Source: JAJRRH01 sp047638815 (GTDB lineage Bacteria > Bacteroidota > Bacteroidia > Flavobacteriales_D > JABDKJ01). From it: 17,776 nt of DNA. Under the pieces are notes generated by a model. That model was not told where the DNA came from. It ran no database searches and saw only the letters and a list, made by a program, of their open reading frames with translations. This document shows, piece after piece, positions 6,470 to 16,300 of this stretch (position 1 is the first letter of the stretch; each line of letters opens with the position of its first letter). The stretch is taken from the NCBI GenBank assembly GCA_047638815.1, contig JBLIMR010000052.1, forward strand, positions 1-17,776, written 5' to 3'. The position numbers and the translations under genes were made by a program.

Positions 6470-8554
6470 ATGTCTACTACCAAAGCACCAAAAAAAAATA
6501 TCTCGACCGAAAAGGATCTATACCTCAGAGCCTATAAATTGATGGCCACGGCAAAATCAATGACTGAGATATATGAAGTAAATGCCAAATTAACATCAAA
6601 GTACGTGCATGCTACATCGCGGGGTCACGAAGCAATACAGTTAGCTGTAGGTATGCAACTTAAACCTCAGGATTTTGTTGCTCCATATTACAGAGATGAT
6701 TCTATATTATTGGGCATTGGCATGGAACCTTACGAACTCATGCTTCAGCTTTTTGCTAAAAAAGATGATCCTTTTTCAGGAGGACGTAGTTACTACTCTC
6801 ATCCTAGTCTTAACAGAGATGATATGCCCAAGATACCGCATCAATCATCTGCCACTGGTATGCAAGCCATTCCAATAACGGGTGTTGCAATGGCCATTCA
6901 GTATATGGAACAACAAGAGTTGGCTCCAGACCTAGAAGAAAAGCCGATTGTTGTATGTTCAATTGGAGATGCGGCCATGACTGAAGGAGAAGTCTCTGAA
7001 GCATTTCAAATGGCGGCATTAAAACAAATCCCAATATTATTTTTAGTACAAGATAATGAATGGGATATATCTGCTCATGCAAGAGAAGTTCGCGCCAATG
7101 ACGCGGCTCATTTTGCAAAAGGATTTAAGGGAATAGAGATTGAACAAGTGGAAGGCAATGACTTCATTGCATGTTATTCCAAGGTTAAAAAGATTTTTAA
7201 ATCCATTCGAGAAACTAGGAAACCATATCTTCTCCACGCTAGTGTGCCTCTTCTTGGGCATCATACTTCTGGAGTAAGGATGGAATGGTACCGAGATGAT
7301 CTTGAAGAACACAAAACTAGAGATCCCTACGATAAATTCACTGCACAATTAAGAAAACTTGGGATATCTGATGGTGATTTGAAATCCATCGAAAGAAGTG
7401 CCCAAAAAATAGTTTCAGAAGATTTTGATAAAGCACAAAAGGCCGAAGATCCATCACCGATAGATTTATTTGATCATGATTATGCGCCAACACCAGTTAC
7501 TGTAGAAAAAGGATTAAGAACGCCACAGGATGGAGAGCTTACTTTAATGGTTGATTGTGCCTTACATGCTGTTCAAGAAATATTAGCTAAACACCCAGAA
7601 GCTCTTTTGTATGGTCAAGATGTTGGTGGAAGACTTGGTGGGGTGTTCAGAGAGGCTGCAACCTTGGCGCAAAAATTTGGAGATGATCGCGTTTTCAATA
7701 CACCAATAGTTGAAGCCTTTATCATTGGAAGTACCGTTGGAATGTCTGTTGCTGGATGTAAACCAATTGTCGAAGTTCAATTTGCCGATTATATATGGCC
7801 TGGACTCAATCAATTATTCACTGAAGCATCACGTTCATATTATCTTTCTAATGGAAAGTGGAACGTGCAATCATTGATAAGGGTGCCCATTGGAGCCTAC
7901 GGTAGCGGTGGTCCATATCATTCGAGCAGTATAGAATCTGTCCTTTGTAACATAGGTGGTATAAAAGTTATATATCCATCCAATGGTGCCGATATGAAAG
8001 GTCTGATGAAATCTGCCTTTTATGATCCAAATCCAACTGTAATCCTAGAGCATAAGGGATTATACTGGAGTAAAATAAAAGGCACAGAAGAAGCAAAATC
8101 CATTGAACCTGACGAAGACTACATTATTCCACTTGGTAAAGGGAGAATTGCTCTTGAGGCTAGTGAAGAAAAGGTGACTCAAGGTGAGAGCGCTTGTGTC
8201 ATAGCATATGGCATGGGAGTCTATTGGGCTAAAACAGCCGCTAAAAACTTAGGTGGCAGCGTTGAAATTATTGATTTAAGAACATTGGTCCCATTGGATC
8301 AAGATTTGATCATTGAAAGAGTTAAACACCACGGTAGATGTCTTGTTATAACTGAAGAACCTAAGGGTAATACTTTTGCTCAATCATTAGTCGGCATCAT
8401 TCAAGAGAACTGCTTTGAAGATCTTGATGCTCCAGTCATGAGTATTGGTTCTGAAAGACTGCCAGCTATACCTTTGAATGAGGTTTTAGAGAAAACAATG
8501 CTTCCAAATGCCGAGAAAGTACAATTGGCAATCCAGAAACTATTGGACTACTAA
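6470..8554 (+). CDS. 2-oxo-acid dehydrogenase E1 component, fused alpha and beta subunits
   Basis: The E1 component decarboxylates a 2-oxo acid with thiamine diphosphate and acylates the lipoyl group of E2. The 694-residue chain joins an alpha-type part (about 1-340) and a beta-type part (about 350-694). The alpha part has YYRDDS (73-78), the thiamine diphosphate motif from GDAAMTEG (166) to DN (196) and the loop HHTSGVRMEWYRDD. The beta part has GQDVGG, NTPIVEA with the cofactor-activating Glu at about 415, and GSGGPYHSSSIES. The layout is closest to branched-chain (2-oxoisovalerate) E1 enzymes, which are often fused in Bacteroidota. The true substrate could be branched-chain, pyruvate-like or another oxo acid. 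No E2 or E3 gene is nearby. The in-frame TTG at 6464 is less likely than the ATG at 6470. The gene stands alone between the upstream terminator and a convergent gene. The GDG of the cofactor motif reads GDA here, a mild variation. Confidence 0.9.
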   Translation: MSTTKAPKKNISTEKDLYLRAYKLMATAKSMTEIYEVNAKLTSKYVHATSRGHEAIQLAVGMQLKPQDFVAPYYRDDSILLGIGMEPYELMLQLFAKKDDPFSGGRSYYSHPSLNRDDMPKIPHQSSATGMQAIPITGVAMAIQYMEQQELAPDLEEKPIVVCSIGDAAMTEGEVSEAFQMAALKQIPILFLVQDNEWDISAHAREVRANDAAHFAKGFKGIEIEQVEGNDFIACYSKVKKIFKSIRETRKPYLLHASVPLLGHHTSGVRMEWYRDDLEEHKTRDPYDKFTAQLRKLGISDGDLKSIERSAQKIVSEDFDKAQKAEDPSPIDLFDHDYAPTPVTVEKGLRTPQDGELTLMVDCALHAVQEILAKHPEALLYGQDVGGRLGGVFREAATLAQKFGDDRVFNTPIVEAFIIGSTVGMSVAGCKPIVEVQFADYIWPGLNQLFTEASRSYYLSNGKWNVQSLIRVPIGAYGSGGPYHSSSIESVLCNIGGIKVIYPSNGADMKGLMKSAFYDPNPTVILEHKGLYWSKIKGTEEAKSIEPDEDYIIPLGKGRIALEASEEKVTQGESACVIAYGMGVYWAKTAAKNLGGSVEIIDLRTLVPLDQDLIIERVKHHGRCLVITEEPKGNTFAQSLVGIIQENCFEDLDAPVMSIGSERLPAIPLNEVLEKTMLPNAEKVQLAIQKLLDY

Positions 8555-8590
8555 TAATATTTTAGGATTGCAGTCTATCGCAAACTCTTA

Positions 8591-8995
8591 CTAGAAGAAT
8601 TTTTTAATGGAATCGATCATTTCTTGTGGAGCCTTTGTCGGACGTCCCGAATTAAGATCAACGAATACTAATGTTGTGGTACCGATGTTCAACAAAACAT
8701 CTTTTTCATTGTAAATTTCATATTCAAATTCAATACGTACCTCTGGTATTTTCTTGATTGTCGTTTTTATGGTGAGAAGGTCATCATAATGGGCGGGTCT
8801 AATATACTTCACATTCAAATGCGATACAGGAAGCATTATACCATTTTCTTCCAGTTTCTTATAAGGCATACCTAATTGCCTCATGGCTTCTACCCTACCA
8901 ACCTCATAATATTGAGGATAGTTACCGTAATAGACGTAGCCCATTTGGTCAGTTTCCGCATAACGGACTCTTATTTGGGTTTCAGCAAGAAACAT
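8591..8995 (-). CDS. Acyl-CoA thioesterase, YbgC/FadM-like hot-dog fold
   Basis: A 134-residue single-domain hot-dog protein of the 4HBT group, whose members hydrolyse acyl-CoA thioesters. The N-terminal motif RYAETDQMGYVYYGNYPQYYE contains the likely catalytic Asp (D16) and the start of the central helix. The segments HLNVKYIRPAHYDD (about 59-72), with TTLVFVD and GRPTKAP later, fit the remaining strands. The usual His after the Asp motif is Tyr here, as in other family members. There is no signal peptide, so it should be cytoplasmic. It is the third gene after clpS and the M48 protease, 25 bases behind the latter, so probably in the same operon. The substrate cannot be read from the sequence. 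It converges on the E1 gene with 36 bases between the stops and no clear terminator there. Confidence 0.88.
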   Translation of the reverse strand: MFLAETQIRVRYAETDQMGYVYYGNYPQYYEVGRVEAMRQLGMPYKKLEENGIMLPVSHLNVKYIRPAHYDDLLTIKTTIKKIPEVRIEFEYEIYNEKDVLLNIGTTTLVFVDLNSGRPTKAPQEMIDSIKKFF

Positions 8996-9020
8996 TATTC
9001 GTTATTAACACTAAATGATA

Positions 9021-9812
9021 TTATTTCTGATAATATTTCATTGCTTCTGGCATGTAGGCCTTTAGATCAGCAACTCTTGTAGCAGCACTAGGATGAGTAC
9101 TAAGAAATTCAGGTGGTGCACCGCCAGATGCAGCAGCCATTCTTTCCCAGAATTTAGGTGCTTCATTAGGGTCATATCCCGCCATGGACATAAATATTAA
9201 CCCCATTTTATCTGCTTCTGACTCATGATTTCTCGAAAACTTTAAGGTTCCCAATTGAGTTCCCACACCTGCAGCTTTCAACATTAAATCATTTGCCATC
9301 GTAGGTTTCTGCGATAAGATTGCATCTAAGGAGCCAAGGCCAGCTTGAGCTAAGATATTAGTGGACATTCTTTCATTTCCGTGTCTGGCAATTGCATGAG
9401 CGATTTCATGACCCATAACTACAGCAAGCCCCAATTCAGTTTCAGCAACATCCATAATTCCGGTATATACAACAACCTTTCCTCCTGGCATACACCAAGC
9501 GTTTACTGCGGGATCATCAACCAAATTAAACTCCCATGCAAATCCCTCTACTCTTTCCGCCATACTGTGATTTTTACAATAATCAGTAGCAGCATTAGCT
9601 AATTTATTGCCTAAGTTTCTAACCATTTGAGCATCTCTATTTGATGAACTCGCAGGTGGATTTGAGGAAAGGAAATCAGTATATGCTGTGGCACTCATTC
9701 CAATCATTTGACTTTCAGGTAGAAGATTCAATTGTCTTCTACCAGTAATAGGAACACTATTACACCCAATTATCATTAAGACAGCAAATAATATTTTAAG
9801 CGTATTTCTCAT
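9021..9812 (-). CDS. M48 family zinc metallopeptidase, lipoprotein
   Basis: A 263-residue protease. The N-terminus is a lipoprotein signal with the lipobox IIGC (C17). No acidic surface-export signal follows the Cys, so attachment to a membrane facing the periplasm is likely (inference). The catalytic motif is HEIAH (135-139), and the third zinc ligand is probably E197 in HESEAD with D201. The PITGRRQLNLLPESQM segment after the lipobox and the C-terminal LSTHPS are typical of periplasmic M48 lipoproteins related to LoiP and BepA, which take part in outer-membrane protein quality control. No TPR domain follows the peptidase domain, so it is nearer to LoiP than BepA in layout. The start is 4 bases after the clpS stop, which makes co-transcription very likely. 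Confidence 0.92.
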   Translation of the reverse strand: MRNTLKILFAVLMIIGCNSVPITGRRQLNLLPESQMIGMSATAYTDFLSSNPPASSSNRDAQMVRNLGNKLANAATDYCKNHSMAERVEGFAWEFNLVDDPAVNAWCMPGGKVVVYTGIMDVAETELGLAVVMGHEIAHAIARHGNERMSTNILAQAGLGSLDAILSQKPTMANDLMLKAAGVGTQLGTLKFSRNHESEADKMGLIFMSMAGYDPNEAPKFWERMAAASGGAPPEFLSTHPSAATRVADLKAYMPEAMKYYQK

Positions 9813-9816
9813 TTTT

Positions 9817-10083
9817 TTACTCTATTTCAGCTGATAATCCTCTATCGGATAGTGCTGCTTGATATTTCCTCAAATCATCAAATCCACCGTTTTTTACGGC
9901 ACATTTACCTTTGAGATGAACTAACCACGCACACTGTTCGGCCTGAACAGGTTCGTGATCACATACTTTTACAAGAGATTCGATTACCCAATCAAATGTG
10001 TTAACATCATCGTTATAAAGTATTACTTGATTTTCAAGCTTTTCATCGACAAGAACTTCTTCTTGATATGCTTCTTTCGTCAT
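9817..10083 (-). CDS. clpS: ATP-dependent Clp protease adaptor ClpS
   Basis: ClpS binds proteins with destabilising N-terminal residues and hands them to ClpAP or ClpCP. The 88-residue protein has the unstructured N-terminus (1-18) and the ClpS core: YNDDVNTFDWVIE with pocket residues N24, D25 and D26, and WLVHLKGKC with the pocket His at 56. It ends ALSDRGLSAEIE, the family C-terminal strand. It is cytoplasmic. It heads an operon with the M48 protease and thioesterase genes and has its own promoter box just upstream. No clpA or clpC gene is in the window. Confidence 0.95.
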   Translation of the reverse strand: MTKEAYQEEVLVDEKLENQVILYNDDVNTFDWVIESLVKVCDHEPVQAEQCAWLVHLKGKCAVKNGGFDDLRKYQAALSDRGLSAEIE

Positions 10084-10102
10084 ACTTTGGCTATTTATAC
10101 TA

Positions 10103-10110
10103 CAAATATA
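10103..10110 (-). promoter_or_regulatory. Bacteroidota-type -7 box for clpS
   Basis: Read on the minus strand this is TATATTTG, a full TAnnTTTG match, 19 bases upstream of the clpS ATG. It lies in the short gap after the giant gene. A TTTG at 10134-10137 is the nearest -33 candidate, at 23 bases, longer than usual. The box suggests clpS is transcribed apart from the giant gene. Confidence 0.5.
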
Positions 10111-10115
10111 ACGAA

Positions 10116-10390
10116 CTACTCAGATAATTCATCCAAATATTCCTTTAACGATATTTCTCGGTCTCCTTTGAATGATACAATTTTAGCTGTAGTGATACCT
10201 TCCTTCTCCAATGTTTCTTTCAAGTTTAGTGCTTCTTCATAGGGAATCGGATTTATTGATGAATATACATATACGTTATTCTCTCTTTCTTCAAATCTTA
10301 TGTTATCTCTGAAATTCAATATGATTTCTACTTCTCTCGTAGGTATTGCTGCAACAAATGGCCCCAATATCACCTTAAACGTATTATCCT
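10116..10390 (-). other. Third SPOR-like domain (divergent) of the giant protein
   Basis: About residues 2233-2320. The start FKVILGPF replaces the VQVGAY of the first copy. The end, TTAKIVSFKGDREISLKEY, aligns with TDAFVVVFNGGEKISIAEA of the first copy. The central part with VYVYSS matches the RYKVG strand region only loosely. Homology rests on these end motifs. Confidence 0.6.
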
Positions 10391-13300
10391 TATCCTCCAC
10401 TGTCTCCAATAAACCTTCTTCTTCTAAAAGATCCCATATCATTTGACCTGGCATCCCATTTTCTATTAGGGAATATGCCGCATCTAATACTTCGTCCTTT
10501 GGACGCTCTTCTTCCTTACTATTTGGACTCGTTCCAACACTATTTACAGAACGAGTGATTGTATTGTCTAGACCAGTTGAAATAGAGCTAGCATCACCAT
10601 TTCTTAATAGATTTTCATCCACAAGGATATTATCCCCTTGAGATGCAATTATGTCTCTTGCCTTGCTTAGGTTGATTCTAAACCCATTATAGTATGCTGA
10701 AACAAAGGCATCTGAAATACCTCGTCCAACCATTTCCTGTTTATAATCTGATGCACCATTGATATTTCTATAGATTCCAGAAGTATATCGAATCAATCCT
10801 TTGTTCGTTAATTCAGAGTTCAATGGACTAACGTTTTGCAACTTATCCGCAGTCACTGGATTGGAATAAGCCCCAATTTGCACCGTAAAGAATAATCCCT
10901 TTATCATCTCCACTTGCTTGGCTTCAGCTGCATTAACATCATCATAATAATCATCTTTGGCAGTATCTTCAACAAAGGTGTAATCTTCTAAATCCACAAC
11001 TCCAGTACCTACTGTAGTAGCATTACCATCAACGTTATTCACAGTCTCAACGACTGTCACAGCATCATTACTAACCGGTGCAGTAACATTATCATCTCCT
11101 TCTGGTAAGGCCGCAATTTCCTCCCCAGTCAATACTTGGGCCTCAGCAATTGAAATTTTCTCCCCACCGTTAAATACCACGACAAAAGCATCCGTATATC
11201 CAAGTGACCTGATCTCATCTCTTGCAGTAGTAGCATTGCTATGAGAAGTAAATAATCCCACTTTATACCTTGTAATTCCTGATTGTATTTTCTGCCCCAT
11301 TATAGGTGCAAAGCCTTTAAATAAATCTTGAGGAATAGGTTGGCGATATGCACCTACCTGAACTTGATAAACTATTCCTTCTGGCATAACTAGGTCAACC
11401 GGAATTGGGTTATCATCAGTGTATGCTGCTTTTTCACTATTGGATTTCACAAAGACATTACGCAACAAGACATCCGGTATATTCGGGATCGATAAATTCT
11501 CGTCAACAACAAATTCATCCAATGCTTTTTCTTCCTCCCAATTCCTTTTCAAAACAGACAAAGAAGTTTCTTCCTGATCTAATTGCCAATTCATTACCAA
11601 AACATTTTTTTCAACAACACTATTGAGACTTTTTAATCTTACTATTTCAGCTACAAGCCTATTATGCTCTTTAATTAAAATCTCACTTGATCCATCCTTT
11701 TCTAAAGATTCCTTCACAACTATCAATCCTTGTTCTTTAGTATATATAATATCAGCATATTGTTTTTGTAGATCAATTTGCTCCACGGACATTTCCTTAA
11801 TTTGATCAATCAATCCCTTCTTTTTGAAATAAGCTCTTGCATTTTCTCCTTTTGATGCTTCTGTATTATTGTCGAGCAAAGTAGTTCTTTGAGCAGATAA
11901 CATAACCCCATTGCTATTCAATGGCTCAATTTGCTTTATATCTTCCTTGTTCAATCTAATTTGAGCTTCTTGAAGATCTTCAATAGTTACATTTGATTTG
12001 CTTAATAATTTTAAAGTATCAAGTTCGGTTATTTTCTCATTTGCTGGTTCAACAGCCAACGAATTTTCTATTATCTTAGAAGATTCGATAGCTGTTTGAC
12101 TCGTATCAGCTATTTCATTCTCTTCCACTATATTTTCATTTCCAATTTTAGTAGTTGAATTTCCTGTTTCAACAGGAGTCGTTTCAGTTAGGTGGTTCTC
12201 ATCTTCTAATATTTCATTGGATGTGTCTTCCTCACTGGATACTACCTCACCGTTTATATCCACCACATTCACATTATTTGACGCGGTTGCTTCACTTTGA
12301 TAACTTGGGAATTGATAGTCACTTGAAAATAGATCTTCAGCAAGATCATAATTTGGTTTTGAATTCAATTCCGCTATCTCATGATTAGGAATAACAAAAT
12401 CTGTAAAAACATAAGTATCGTTTGTGTCGGAGTTATCCTTCGAGTAATTAATAATTGCTTTCGCATGTCTCATATACTCAATGGCATTGAGCTGGGAAGC
12501 CAATTTATCCTTTAGTAAACTATGCTTTTGATTACCAACGGCATTTACAGAAAGTTGTTCCAAATTATTTACCGAGGTTTTCCATGTTTCTGCTTTAGCC
12601 AATAAATCTTTCGCTAATGTCAATAACTCCTTACTTGATATTGCCTCGATGTTTACATTTTCAATTGAGTTGTCAAGATCTTGAATCTCAAGTCTGTTCG
12701 CCTCTCCCATTTTTTCTCCAATGGCGATTTCATGATTCATATACATTTGCGGATCAATATTATCTCTCTTTGTTTCCAAAGCAGTTAATTCCTGATTCGC
12801 TTCCTGTTGAATTATTTTCGCTTCTTCATAATTAAGGTTAGTTCTTTTATAGCCCTCATCGTTTAGCAACTTAGTGTAATCGGAATTTCTAATTCCACTG
12901 GCATCGTATGATACAAGTTTTTGTCTACCATACATTTCCGTCTCAGAAATGTCGTTATTTAAAATGGCAATTTCTTCCTTATTTGCAATTCTTATATGAT
13001 CGTAGTCCTTCTGAATCTCACCCAATTTATTCTCCAAGCTGCTTCGTTGAATTTGTGAAATATCATCGAGTATTAACTGTGCTTGCATATTCTCAATCTC
13101 TTTTTCTAAATCAAAAGCAATCATATTATGTAGCATTACCTTCTTTTTAATTTGATCGTTTTTATCAGGAGTGCTAGCTGATATTTTTGCCAGTTCTTCA
13201 ATATAGTCAGTTCTGTATCTTGAATTTGACAACTCATTTTGAGTGAACTTCAAATTATTGGACTCAGCCAACTTCACCCGATCTTTATCCATTTCCAATT

Positions 13301-16300
13301 TGGTGGATAGAATTAATTTCTCAAGCGCCTCGTTAGCTGTATTATGGCTTTCCAAAAACAAAATTAATTCTCCATCATTCGACATTTCAGTGATATGTTT
13401 AGATTCCAAGTGTTCTAGGTATATTCTATTAGACACTAAACGTTCCTCTACCTTGTCAGAACTCATTTGGGCTCCATTATTTATATCATTTATCCTTAAA
13501 ATGTGTTCATCAGTAGTCCGAGATACATCCGCTTTATCTGCCAGGTCTTGTTTCTCAATTGATGTCAAAATATTAACTTCATCAATAATTATTTCTGTTG
13601 TATCATCAGCCAAAGTTTCTCGAACTTGATTATCATTATTCGAAGACTTTGATTCTTGCTCAGCGGCCATGAGATCAATTTGAGAGTCGGCCTGAGGAAT
13701 GACTATATCATCTTCATTACTAATGTCACGAGTCTCTATATTTAAATTTTCCTGAGGTACAGTTTCGTTAGACTCTTCTCGTGTATCAATTGAGTCAGTG
13801 TTGTCTGATGAATTCACCAAGTCAATATCAGCATTTAAGATTTTATCAATTGGAGAATTTTCAATAGCGAGATCCAAATTCATATTGCCTTCAGACTTCT
13901 CTTGTGCCCCTTCATAATTTGTATCACTTGATGCTTCCTCATCTTCAACCACAACAGCATTAGCGATTTCATCTTCAACCGCCACTTCCTCACCTAAAGG
14001 AATAATTTGTCCTTCCGCAAACTCGTTTTCCAGGATTTGCAGATACTCAAGGTTTTCATTTGCCCTCGCTGTTCCGGCTATTTCCCTAATCGTATAGAGA
14101 TAAACCAGTTCTGCTTTAGATTTAGTAATATCCTCATTAAAACTAGCATTTAGCACATCATATTCCTTTTGTTTTACCTCGTTGGATTTATCCGAGTGTA
14201 AAATCACACTCTTTTTATCTAGATATGTTGGATTTATCCAATTAAACACGATTGACTCGTCCTCTGCTAGAAGCTCCTTCTCCGAAATGAATTTTATTTC
14301 TTCAGAAAAATCTGCCAGTAAGTTCTTTTTGACTTCATTTTCTATTTTTGTTACAGATTCTGATTTCAAATTCGTTAATCGTGAAATTCGCTCTTCTAGT
14401 ATTTCTTTTTCCTCAGGAGTAGCAACCTCCTTTACTTTGTTATATTCATTTATTTTATTGTCATATGCAATTACTTGATCGTTTCCCTTTTCTGTATCAA
14501 TTAAGAATATTTCATAATCATCTTCCTTTTCGATTTTTTCGCTAATAACAATTAAATTTTTTGGGTCTTCCGACTCTTCAATAAATTCTAAATCATCAGG
14601 CACAATTTCTTGTGCAACTTCAGCTGTTTCCAATGTTTCTTCACTATCATGTACTATCTCTCCAAAATCGAATTTGTGCGAAAGATCTTCACGTTTAGCC
14701 AATATTTGAGAAATATCCACATCTCCAATCTCAATATCTTTGGACTCCCGTTTTGCGAAACGCATGTCCTTGTCAAATTCGGTAAGCTCTTGTTTACTGT
14801 ATTCTTGTGGTTCAAGATTAGACCATATATCTCCTTCTATCCGTAATTTGTATTCTTCTAGTAATTCTCCTTGCGCTTCTGAATTAGTCTGATCTATTAT
14901 CCTTGTTTCATAACGTTTGTTTGCAGCTTCAGTTTGAATTTTATAATCCGCCAATTCATCCTTTAATCCGATAATTTCTAGTTCTAAATTTTCTCTTTCT
15001 TTTTTTTTGGTGCTAGAGTCAAGTTGTTTCTTACGAACATTCAATTTATCACTAAGTTCTTTTTCTTCTACTTCAAGCTTTTGAGCAAATTCAAGTGCTC
15101 TAATAGATTGCCTTCTCTTTTCATTGTTTTCCTCTTGGAGTAACTCTAATGTTTCTGGAAGCTCAACATTATTGTTAAGTTCCTTTTGTTCGGTCAATGC
15201 AGATACCATTTTGTCATAATCGTTTTCTTGAAGCGAACTCTCTAAAATCTCCAAGTTTTTTTCCAAAGCCATAGATCTTTTATTTTTAGCTCTACTACTT
15301 TTATCGAGTATTCTTAACATACTCATGGCAATTAAAGCATCCTTACTTTCAATATCAGCCATTTTTTTGTTGAAAGCCGATTCCAAAAGGTTTTCTTCCT
15401 TCAATGATTGAACACGCTCTGATTTTGCCTTTTCATAGGACTCTTTAGCCATAGTTAATAATGTCCTGGCTTTATCTTTCTTCATCTGCGCATATGCAAA
15501 AAGCATTTGTGCATCTGTTAGGTCTGATTTAGAATCTCTAGCATAATTATCACTTTTAGTTTTGACATCTGAAATAATAGTTTCATTGCTACTTGATTGT
15601 GAAAATCCTGCCTCTTCATAGGCACTTTCAATCGAAGAAGTATCATCTGTTAACTCTTCATCGAAATCATCCTTATTGATATCTAGCTTCGCTTTCTGCT
15701 TTAGTGCATCCGCCATCAACATTGTAATATCATCCTCCAATGGTTTATCAAACAGATTATTTAAAACCAACTGATTGGCACCATTTATCTTGGTAAATGT
15801 CATTTCTTGTGCGTAGGCAACATTACCATTTGTTCTTGGTATCTCAAAAAGTCCTGAATGAACTGTATTCTCACCCTCCTCCTCAACATAAAATTTATAT
15901 TTACCACTCCGAGGTAATGATATCAGATATTCTCCTGTTGTAGGATCACTCTCAAAGGCACCGACTTCATTATTAGTCATGGCATCCTCAATACGAATTC
16001 TAACAGGTTTATTATCTTCGCCAGGTAAATAGCTACCTTTTATAATTACAAGGTTTGCCACCCCGGCTCTTACTTTAACATGATATACGTTTAACCTTCC
16101 CAATTCACTTGATCGACCTGATGCAAAGTAGGCGTTATCCTTATTCAAATCGGCTATATAGAAAATATCATCATCAGGACTACTGACCGCAAAATCCAAG
16201 TTTTCAGCGGGGCCGAAAGCACCTGTATTTGGGTCTAGGCTACTTTTAAATATGTCATAGCCTCCCATGCTATTATGTCCCTTAGAAGAGAAGTATAGTG

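Noticed and set aside
8555..8590. Bidirectional terminator between the convergent E1 and thioesterase genes
   Set aside because: Only a 4-base stem (TTGC/GCAA) without a following T run; too weak to call.
13243..13629. Plus-strand open frame of 128 codons inside the giant gene
   Set aside because: Ser-rich shadow of the acidic helical sequence on the other strand; no start context or recognisable motif.
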